This document shows positions 54,868 to 64,000 of a stretch of DNA of 64,000 bases, piece after piece (within the stretch, counting starts at the first letter, position 1; every line of letters starts with the position of its first letter). The stretch covers positions 62,001 through 126,000 of the forward strand of contig JAMDHS010000051.1 of assembly GCA_029717555.1 (NCBI GenBank). The letters are read 5' to 3'. Both the position numbers and the translations under genes were made by a program. This stretch comes from Peribolospora baueri. Its lineage: Eukaryota; Basidiomycota; Peribolosporomycetes; Peribolosporales; Peribolosporaceae. A model generated the notes under the pieces. That model saw only the letters and a list, made by a program, of their open reading frames with translations. It had not been told where the DNA came from and did no database searches.

Positions 54868-56473
54868 CTACTGAGCGGTGAAACCAGCGCGCATGCCGTC
54901 CCGCGCGATCCTCTCCACCTCATCGTGGGTCAGGCCCAAGCCCACAGGAGCTTGGGCGAGGAGAAGGGCGTACTCGCCCACGAGAGAAGTGCGAAATGGC
55001 AGTGTGTCATCCGTCTGGCCAATGCGGGCGGTGCAGCCAGAGAGAAGGAAGGATCGGTTATCAGATCTCACTGTTGCGTGGACAGGCTCGCAGATGCCGT
55101 GGCGCCGCATCGCCCCAGCACGCGATCTCAATGGAACGCATGCGCAGACGGAAAGCCAGCCACTCACACAGATCGCGAACGGGTGTCGACGTTCCAAAAG
55201 AAAATGGAGGTGGTGAGATTCAAGGTCAGGTACCGTCTTGCAGCTGACACAGCGCACGCAACATGCCCCGAGACATCGAGTTCGGGAAAGCCAAAAAGCC
55301 AAACGGACGAGAGGAGCAGATTCAGTCGTCCGACAATTCCGTCATCGCGGCGGTCGCCGGATTGGAGGGCACCACTCACATTAAGTTGGAGCTCAGGCAG
55401 ATTTCAATAGGGGTCCTCCTCTCCAGCACCAGGTCAAGGCTCGCTTCCGCCTCTTCCTGCATGGACTGCCGGCTGGACCCACCGGCGAGCGGAAAAGTGA
55501 GCTCTTCTCCGTCTGCCCGAGCCGGGCGACGGAGTTGGAGAAAAGTGGCATGACCGAGCCGATCGGGGTAGAGAGAGAGGAGGTCACGCAGCTCGCCTGG
55601 TGGAGTATTAGGGATCTGGCGAAACATAAAGACCGACCAACTAAGCTTCAAGGATATTTTTTTCGAAAAGCCCAAGAAGACTCGCCTCTGCGATATGGGT
55701 GGTAAACCGGAGCCCTCCCTCCTTTGCTTTCCTCAGAGCAGGTAGCAGGAGACGCACGTCGCCTTTCGAGACGTCGCCGCAAAGGTCGACGCCAACGATC
55801 TTGCTACCTTCCGCACCCGTCTGCCCCCTGAGGCTGAGCGCGAGGTCGACGACTCGATCGGCCACCTCTGGTGACATGCGACGGTCGGTCGCGACAATAA
55901 GAGCGGTACGCATTTGTGTCTCTGGCTGTCCATTCCGAGATTGATCAAACTCTTCCATGGCCACTATCACCGATCTGAGGTACTGCTCCATGTCCATGGC
56001 CACCTTTCCAGCCTTGTCGAGCACCTCGCGCGGGGTGGTTCGCAACTCTAGGTAGAAGCATCCGTTCGCAGCAAAGTCCTCTAGCACGGCCAGCGTCGCC
56101 CGTCGTATGGCCGCGGGCGTGGAAGTGAGAGCGTAGATGGCTGGGAAGAGGCCGAAAAAGCTGCAGACAAGTCGAGAATGGGCCGGGCCAAAACACTCAA
56201 CTTAGTTCAGAGAAACCAACGAGGGCAGGTCGAACGAACTCACTCTTCGACTCTATCGAGCTCGACTCCCTCCTCAAGCTTGCGGATCCCTTCCACGATG
56301 GTCCAATCCTGTATGTTCTTCTCCGCCCTCTCCCTAGCCAGCGCTCGAAGGCATTCCAAGGGTATCGATCCATTGAGATGGGCGTGCAGCTCTGCCTTGG
56401 GTAGCTTGCGCAACCAGTCCTTGTCCTTGTCTGTGAGTGCGGCCAGTGCGAGCTGGGACGGAGAAGCCGCCAT
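54868..56473 (-). CDS. Adenosine deaminase-like protein (N6-methyl-AMP deaminase type)
   Basis: Zinc amidohydrolase; ADAL relatives turn N6-methyl-AMP into IMP during disposal of modified nucleotides. Exons 56473-56244, 56160-55686, 55615-55380, 55243-55168 and 55014-54868 give 387 residues. Motifs: PKAELHAHLNGSI (HxH metal ligands), DLCGD, RFTTHIAE (His plus catalytic Glu), YPDRLGHATFL, IEICLSSNL and HPFAICTDD (Asp-Asp). The HIAE and LSSNL wording points to ADAL rather than classical adenosine deaminase. The second intron starts with GC (GAG|GCGAGT), a GC-AG intron; no GT alternative keeps the frame. The gene is divergent from SPO22, 280 bp apart. Confidence 0.9.
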
Positions 56474-56753
56474 TCTGTACAGTTCTTTGTGACGGCGAGG
56501 ATGTGATTTAGAACAAATGCATTCCTGGATTGGAAGCCGTAGATGCCAGATCCGGTTCTGACCTGGAAGAAGGCTGACACGAGGCCAGACGGTGGTCAGT
56601 GAAAGTCGAAGTGAGGGGGATAGCATCTCGTATGGCCGGTGATCGTGACTTAGGGCTGCGAGACACTCATCGCGTCCAGACACGTTCGCCTGTTCACTTC
56701 CTCCTTCATTACCACCACCACCAAGTCATTGCCACACCGCACGAAATCTAAGC
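56474..56753. promoter_or_regulatory. Bidirectional promoter region deaminase / SPO22
   Basis: 280 bp between divergent starts. The role is inferred from position. Confidence 0.4.
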
Positions 56754-59700
56754 ATGGTGATGCCAACAGGAAGACGTCTTTTACGACATGAAATTTCTGA
56801 GCCCGTTGAAGAGGGGGACGAGGACGGTTCACTCACGAAATCGGACAAGCCCGTAATAGACGCCGTCAGCGAGTACCTGACGTCCATCCTGACTCTCACG
56901 CATCCACCTGCTCGTCGCTCTCTTCATTGATATTCGCGCTTAGGCCTTGAAGCTGACCCGCTGACTTACCGCCACTCGCAATCAGCGCTCTTCAAGCGCG
57001 TAGAGCCTTGTCTGAAGTATTCGGAGCGTTCCAACGCCCAGCTCCTCCTGGACCTCAAAGCGCTAGCACAATCAGCAAAAGCCGCTTCGAAATTTGAGGA
57101 GACGTGCAAACAGGGGGGCTTCGCGGAGGCTATGGACGCGGCCGGTGAGATAGTACGGAGCGTGCAAGGGACGTCTGAAGGCTCTCTCTACTGACGGTCG
57201 GAGCCGGCGTCAGGCGTCCAACTCTGGAACGCTTCGGCCTACATCCAGCGGGAGGCCACGGCCCAAGGTGAAGACGAAGAGTTCAGAAAGTTTTTTGCAG
57301 CCAGTGAGTTCCTCCGACTGCGAATTGAGAAGATCTGTGCACCATAGACGATTGTACTCAGCAAGACCTTCCCATCACCGTCTACGATAAAGTACGCGTT
57401 GCCGGAGCAGCCCTCATTGAAACGGCCTGCATGAGACCGTACGACGATGACTGTGCGTGGGAGACCGGCACATAAGGTGCACGATCAGCTGTGCTTTGTG
57501 ATCTGCTCGCTCATCCAACGTTCAAACGCTTCCCGCTGGTCAGCGCTTATTCGTTTGCTCCATACGAAAAGCAAAGCCGCCGCCGCCCTCGTTGGTGAGA
57601 TGCGGACATACAGCGGAAGATCCTTTACTCATACACTTGCGATTTTGCTGACACTGGAACTCGTGCAGCCGCTGGAGACAAGGGGGAAGCCAATGAGCTA
57701 CTCGAGAGCATAGCAGAAGTTCGCATACAGCCCGGTTCGTATTCCTTAGGATATTCTGATGGCTCATGACCACATATTTTCAGATCCCCGGGCGGCTTGG
57801 AGAATATGCCACCACCGATCAGGGGGACGAGGAGATGCAAAAGCAGTACTGTTCGGCAATGCAGAGCTTTTTCCTGACCAGGGTCGATCTGGTAACCAAC
57901 TAGTCTCCCGCTCGCAGCGCTCTCTTGGGTACAGGTCCTCTCCTAACGTTGTGTGCACCATGAATGCGGCTCACAGGCCTGGAAACAGCACAAGGAGGAC
58001 GTCACGTTCTATCACCTTTCACAGGCGTGTGGTAAGTGGGCTTGCATCTGCACAGCAGCACACATGTAATTTGCTAGTACTTAATCTTCCTCCCACCTAG
58101 CCTACGAGCTTCTCAATCTGATGTCGCCGTCGGAGGTGACGACTAGTGGCTTCGTCTCGATTTCGAACTACTTACCTTCCCTGACGAGATCTTTTGGTTT
58201 CCCCGCAGCTGGAACGCTTGGCATACAAAGTGGCGTCGATCGGTTCTACGGCGTTCGACAGTGCGATTGGGACGCTCTCATCGTCAAATATGGCAACCGA
58301 AGAGGGACAAGGTGGAAACCCCCGGTCAGGCGCCCTCGCCTGGTCTATCAAGGTTCTCAATCTCGCCCTCCGCTTGGCAGATCATCTGGACTCCACCCGT
58401 GGCCTGACGGTATTCGAATTGAGGGTGCGGGTTTCAAAGGTTCTACGATACGTCTACTGTACTTGAAGACAATCTCTCTGTGCTTTTATCCTTAGGCAAA
58501 GGTCCTCAAGGCTCTGGGCGAGTACAGCGTCAAGACGCGCTTCTAATCTTTGCGACTGTTCTGAACGTCGTCTATGCCTCCAGCGAGAGCATATATCGAA
58601 GTTTCAGCAGATGATCCGTCGAGCCTTGCGGAAGGCGAGAAGGCAGTAGATGAATTGCTCCAAAGCTCAAGCAGAGAGCCTTATTCGGATCAGTTGGCCC
58701 AGGTATCTCCAGTCGGGCCCTGCTCTTGGGCTGGAACACAAATTCTAACAATCCTTGCCTGTCTCCATTACAGGAGCGCCTTAGCGTCTTTTCTCTCAAA
58801 CTTGAGATATTGCGCAAGCGCAGTGCCAGCGTCTTGGATCACTTCGAGCTCGTTAATGCGATGGCCGCCAGTGTCGTTTTCGAAGAAGGAGCTTTCAACA
58901 TGTGCGTGTGTGTGCAATGTGCTTTGTGCTTGAACCGCGCTTTAGTCCGAGTTGACAAAGTTGGGATCCATACAGTGTCCTCGGGCAATACCGCGACCTC
59001 AGTGAAACGCAGTGAGCAGTGATGTACCCCTGGCGTTTCTGACGAGCTTCTGTTTACAATCTGCCTCATTTTCAGACCTGACATCACTCGACACACCCTA
59101 CAAGCATTTCTTAAAGGAGCCGTCGCTGCAGAGCAAGCGTCCGGGCACGCTTTCATTCCACGTCTCCTCGTCGCCATTGTCCTCCTCTCCAAACCCAAAG
59201 TACGACTGGAGGCGGCCACAAAGGAAATTCGGCAAGCTTTTGACAGTGCGTGACCTTTGGTGGTTTATTTTTGGTACGGCTACCCTTACTTTTGTCTTTG
59301 CTGAATTTCGTAGCCGTGCAAGCCGATACATCCATCGAGCTGGGTGCAGATGTAGTATTTGCTTGCCAAATGGTACGCTGAGAAGACGACAGGCTTTTCC
59401 AAGCTGGGACCAAGATCGAATGCTCAGCCGCTCTGCTCGGTCCACTCCATGTTTTCTACAGCTGCTGTGGAAAGACGCGGATACCTTTTACCACAAGGAG
59501 CGCTTTGAGCAAGCTGCGCATCTCTACTTGCTCGCCTCACATCCCTGCTTCAAATCTGCTAACGTCAAGAACCTATCCAAATGCTACAGGCGAGTCATGG
59601 CTAATTTACGCTTTCGTCGCTCGGCCAAGACCCAATCTCTCTTCTCTCTTCCTCTTCCTCTCTCTCTCAGAAAAGCGTCACTTTGCCACGTGAAGCTGGG

Positions 59701-61919
59701 CGATTATGACAAGGCTGCCGACATCATTGGTCAAGCCGCTGCCAACGACGACGATATCGCAAATCATTACTTGGTCTTTCTCGCAGCAGCTCATCGAAAC
59801 GACGAAGGCCAAGGTGAGCGTGTCAAGGTATATGAACCAGCGAGATCGAGTTGGCCGCTCACAAACTTCCACCGCGCCCAGCAATTGCTGCGATAAAGTC
59901 GATGGTTCGCGCTCCAAACTACAGCGTGAAGATGCTTTTTGGGGCCATCCAACAGGCCTACGATGCCGGCCTCAAGGACCTCCTGCTAATGATCCTTGCG
60001 CAAATTTTGGAGGATGTGCTCTCGGGCAGCGGCGAGGCGGCTGAGCTCTCGGAGGTCGACGCACTTATCTTGCTCCGTTGCATTGTCAAAGCATCTGTAG
60101 AGCTTGAAGATGAGCATCGGCGTGTGGAGCAATTAGCCACTCACTTTAAAACAGGTGCGCCTCTCTCAGCGAACTAGTCTTGTCGTCACGAGCTAAACCA
60201 CTTTAACTCTCTTTTCAGCGAGTGACCTCTTAGCAAAGGCTTTGACGTCTCCAGCGCCGTCTTCGAGCGCCGCTCTCGATGCTGCCTGGTTTTTCAAGAC
60301 CGGTAAGTTGGACTTTTCCCTTGGAAATCCATCCTGGAACGGTTCTAATTCGTATCGCCTAATCCCCTCCTGCTTGAACAGCTTACAATGTTGCCATCCA
60401 AGCGTTGATGACTTGCTCTCCCGAAGAGACGAGCAGCCTTTTCGAGGTTGCCTTAGAGGTGATTTCTACTGATGATTTTCCGTCTGCTCAGGGCGCCGTC
60501 CTGACCATGCTTGTCGACCCTCAGCTCATGAAACTCTACCAGAACATTCCCAGCGCGCCCCATGAGCCTGAACTGAGCTCATACATGGTCTGGAGCAAGC
60601 TAGCGCAAATCGTCGGTCGGGTTTTCAACGCCCGCACAACCGACAGTCCTGATTTGAGAGTAAGGGAATCAGCTCATGGAGAAGTTTTGACCAGGCTGAC
60701 GGAGCTACATTTTTGCGTTTATAAGTCGTCCGAGTTCGAGTTGGTGATCCAAGACATCGACGAATGCAAGAGCCTACTCAGTGCTGCTTGTGAAGCCGTA
60801 TCTGATGGAGCTTCCGACGATCCAGCGTTTCGCATTCGAGTGAGATGGACAGAGAAGGACGGATGACATAGATGACCATTTAACCTCTTCTGTTTTGTTC
60901 TTGGCTTGGCAGTGGGGGCTCCTAATTTTGCAACTGGAGACCATGGTCGGACTGTCGGCGTGGGATGGGGCGCTGGCGCTCATAAATGTAAGCTGTGCCG
61001 CCGAGGCATCATTCACTTGACGAACTGAACTGATCCCGTCTGCCCGTGAACAGGAAACGCTCGTAGTCGAGGATTGCCCGACATGGGTGTTTGAGGCTCT
61101 TGTGGATATCCTCTGGCAGGAAAGCGCCTGCCCGACTCATAGTATGTCAACGCTCTTGTACTCATACGTTGCAGCTACTAACACTGCGATTTTTTTTCAT
61201 GCTCTGCCACGCAGTCCTTTCTAAAGCGTTGAAGGTGCCTATTGGACGATCTGAGCACTTCACCGAAGGTCCCTTCAAACTGACGTCGGCGTTCTCATCG
61301 CTCGCAGGTGATCCTCCGGGTCTTGCTAGCCCGCAAGTATCTTACCTTGGAGAAGTACTCTCGCTGGTTGCGAAGCCTCATCTATCTCCTGCTCAGCGAG
61401 GGCGACTCAAACGAACGCTCGGAGGCCGCCGAGTTCGCGAAGCAAGCCCTGCTGCTCGTGCAGAGGAGCGCAACGGTATCGGCAGATTGTAGGACTACGG
61501 GGTATCCGCAAGACGAGATAGTGTGGCTGATGACTACATGTTGGCGCACTGGGCTTGAAGCTTTCTCGTGAGTGGTGATATTTAAGGAAACGACTTGTCA
61601 TTTGGATTTTGCTCCTAGTCTCGAGGATAGTAGACGTAATGCTATGCTATATCCGAACGCAATGAGCAGGACTTCGAACTTCGCCGCTGCAAGGGAATGG
61701 TGCGAGTTAGCCATCAACTTCGCTCGTCACGAGATGGGCGGGTTCCCCTCGGCCCAAGTAAGCAGGCTCAATTACGGAACGTTTGCCTTCTCAGAAGTTC
61801 TAGCGCTCATTGCCGGTGTGGAACAATTTGAAAAGATGCAGACGGACTACGATCGCCTTCTTGACAGATTCGGCGTCACGGAAGAACAACAGGGGCATGA
61901 TTTGCTCATGGGCGATTGA
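56754..61919 (+). CDS. SPO22: SPO22/ZIP4-like meiotic TPR protein
   Basis: Tetratricopeptide-type scaffold of the ZMM crossover machinery (yeast Zip4/Spo22, mammalian TEX11). I trace 26 exons: 56754-56826, 56944-57144, 57214-57303, 57348-57452, 57544-57594, 57669-57718, 57784-57891, 57977-58031, 58101-58135, 58209-58424, 58496-58521, 58588-58702, 58774-58901, 58976-59011, 59076-59245, 59314-59372, 59462-59589, 59671-59813, 59882-60154, 60219-60302, 60382-60839, 60913-60987, 61054-61141, 61215-61234, 61308-61567, 61670-61919; 1098 residues. Helical repeats dominate; the SPO22 core has LLWKDADTFYHKERFEQAAH followed by LYLLASHP, and RKASLCHVKLGDYDKAADII. The intron after 59589 starts with GC. 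Exon 1 and the end of exon 6 are the least certain. Confidence 0.72.
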
Positions 61920-62023
61920 TGCAGGAAGATTCAATGTATCGAAAGTGCAAGTAGATGCGGCGTGAGATACAAAATGCAAACACATTAACCAAACCGATGC
62001 ATTGAGTGTAGGGACACCTGCAT

Positions 62024-64000
62024 TCAAGCCGAGCCGAGGAAGTGTCTGAGACCGTACAAAAGCACCCTGCCTCGCTGATTACCGATGGCCACGTACTCGC
62101 TCTCTCGCGAAAAATCGAGCGATGTTACGTGGCCGAGAGGAGTACCAGAGGTAGGCCAGTTTGAAAAGATTGTGAGCGAGGGTAGGTGAACCTGAACGAT
62201 GGTAACGTCCCAAAGAAGATCAGCCGATGTCAGATAGCTGATAGACGCGACAAACCGAACACCGCTACGCCTCGACTTTGCTCACCATCCTCAACGCGTC
62301 CTTCTTCGCCCTGCTGGCGATGGCGAGCACCTGTGAGTCATGGTTGAAGCGCATGGTGGAGATGGACGTGCTCAAGTTGTCGATCGCTCGGTTCGGCTTG
62401 CGCAGAGGAGCATCGCCCGCAGAGGCGGTTGCAGGTGCCGTGAACGGGGAGGCGACGGAATCGAACATGTTAACGATGCCCATCGTCGATCTTTCCATCA
62501 AAAGAAGAGAAAACGTGGACCAGCGATAAGAATCAGTCAGAAAAAGCTCCAAACAATTGCGCCTTTCCATTCCGTCAACTCACCCTATAGCAGTATACCG
62601 CCCACTGGGGTCCACCTCCAAGCGCGTCGGCCCGAACCCTCCATCATCCCTCCACCTACTGACACATCTCCTCGAGCCGACGTCCCACACATACACCTCG
62701 CTATCCTTGCTGAGCGTAACGAGTTCTCTTCCGCCGTTCGCAAACGCAAAGTCCTCGACATGCGAGTTCATTTTAATGCTCCCTACCATCTGAGCGCCCG
62801 CTCCCGAGCTCGAGGTTGAGCCCCAGTCCATGAGGTGGACGTAGCCGCGTCGAGAAGCAAGAGCAACTAGCGAACCATCTGGGCTGAATCTGACCTTGCT
62901 CAGATCCCTCTCCTCGTCCCCACCGCCTCCTCCTCCTCCGCTTCGCCCAATATGCCTCCCAGCATGGGCGGTACCCCACAGTCCTCGGGAGGAACGAGCG
63001 ATACGACCGGATTGGAGGTCGTACGTATAGAAAAAGGGGCGTTGACCTGTGAGAAGAATAGAGTTGCCGGAAGGGTGAAAGCGTGCGCTATGGATTGGCA
63101 GGTCGGGTATAAGGATGGAGGAGAGGAGAGGGTTCCTGTTTCCGTCGATCTGTAAGAGGGGAGAGAGAAGGGAGACGCCGGAGAGAGACAGGATTGGTTC
63201 GGAACGAAGCAGGCTGCATCTGGAGACATAGAAAGCAACGCACATGAAATAACCGCAGGTGCTTATCCATCCCAGCCGTCAAGAGCACTTGTACTTGAGG
63301 ATGGAACTCCACCGAGGTGATAGCCGACTGTTTAACAGTAGCAAACGGCGACATTGACAATTCATTTGGGACATGGCATCAGCACCGAAGAAATGAGCCA
63401 CCGATTCGTGGCAGTTGAGAAATGGAGAAAAGCAAAGGGGGACACTCACATCGCTAACAGCAGCCTGGTTCGCGTTTCTCAGCCTCTCTACCTCTAGAAC
63501 GCCTTTCGCCAACCGACCGCCCCGCCGTCGACCCGCTCCTTCCCCATCGCGGATGATACCACCCGTTTCACGCATTAGCTGAGCCATATCTTCGTCCCCA
63601 GCCGCCACTCGACCGTCCTCGTCCACCTCTTCTTCCTCATCCTCGTCGGAAACGAAGCTACTGGCCGGACGCTTGTCTTTACGACGCTTCGTTGCCCACG
63701 CGGGAGCTGGGTTAATCTTTTGGAACCTGAACGGGGCAAGGACGAGACGTCAGAACAAAGGAGAAACTTATTGTCACCCCCAGCGTGCACAAACGACGCA
63801 TTTCCGGAGGAACAAGAATGAGGACGATGAAGACAACACTCACTGTTTCCTCAACCTCAGCTCATACTCTCTCCCCCCCACGTCTTTCTCATCAGCCGAC
63901 TCCCTCAACTTCCTAAGTCTCGATGCGCCTTTCCCAGCTTCACTCTTCCGACCAGTCAAGGAGATCGTGAGCCGCTCGTCGTCCGGGTCGTCCCAGGCCG
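62024..64000 (-). CDS. UTP18: U3 snoRNP protein UTP18 (partial, N-terminus outside window)
   Basis: WD40 subunit of the UTP-B part of the small-subunit processome in the nucleolus. Exons read here: 64000-63844 (continues beyond the window), 63726-63450, 63327-63244, 63149-62584, 62490-62286 and 62191-62024, all in phase. FQKINPAPAWATKRR and an acidic stretch precede the propeller: SAITSVEFHPQVQVLLTAGM, HLRLFHIDGNRNPLLSSI, HSARFHPSGNSILLTGQRPF and FYTYDL, KVRFSPDGSLVALASRRGYV, HVEDFAFANGGRELVTLSKD, and at the end IFSNWPTSGTPLGHVTSLDF followed by VAIGNQRGRVLLY. This order and the NWPT segment are typical of Utp18. It converges on SPO22, 104 bp apart. Confidence 0.9.

Overview
The window is nuclear DNA of a basidiomycete yeast or yeast-like fungus. 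The signs are very GC-rich genes broken by many short GT-AG introns (mostly 50-120 nt, up to about 26 exons per gene), tiny intergenic spacers, divergent promoters of a few hundred bases, and gene content such as ceramide glucosyltransferase, a KRE6/SKN1 glucan-synthesis protein and a SPO22/ZIP4 meiotic TPR protein. A Pucciniomycotina red yeast is my best guess from style. I could run no searches, so all family names come from motif recognition, and all exon models were read by hand and checked only for splice sites and reading phase.

Layout. 0.2-7.5 kb: PUT1, mitochondrial ribosomal protein mL41, SEC20 and an RNase Z-like hydrolase. 7.5-11.6 kb: gene-poor accessory DNA with three copies of an unrecognised gene family (two in a large inverted repeat) and a RING fragment of a RAD5-like protein. 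12.3-18.0 kb: a block unlike the rest, with few introns and a filamentous-ascomycete (Eurotiales-like) protein style: the N-terminus of protein kinase C cut off abruptly, an intronless MFS transporter, an eIF1AD-like S1 protein and ALG3. 18.0-21.4 kb: AT-richer DNA, two tandem tRNA-Trp genes with introns, tRNA 3'-end fragments and a Ty3/gypsy fossil.

21.5-36.7 kb is dense again: ceramide glucosyltransferase, POP1, a SUZ-domain protein whose 3' end overlaps TOM20, a HXXXD acyltransferase-like gene, and a multi-pass membrane protein. 37.1-38.3 kb holds a second Ty3/gypsy fossil. 39.6-64 kb: KRE6, WDR70, an NAD kinase with a mitochondrial-type leader, a VCX1-type Ca2+/H+ antiporter, an ADAL-type deaminase, SPO22/ZIP4, and the 3' part of UTP18, which runs off the window.

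The genes are mostly housekeeping and do not form one pathway. Mitochondrial functions recur (PUT1, mL41, TOM20, NAD kinase), as do RNA processing (RNase Z, POP1, UTP18, WDR70) and secretory or cell-wall functions (SEC20, ALG3, KRE6, glucosylceramide synthase). The most unusual signals are the ascomycete-like island with a truncated PKC at its edge, the inverted duplication of an unknown gene, possible micro-exons in the antiporter, two GC-AG introns, and a coding overlap between convergent genes.
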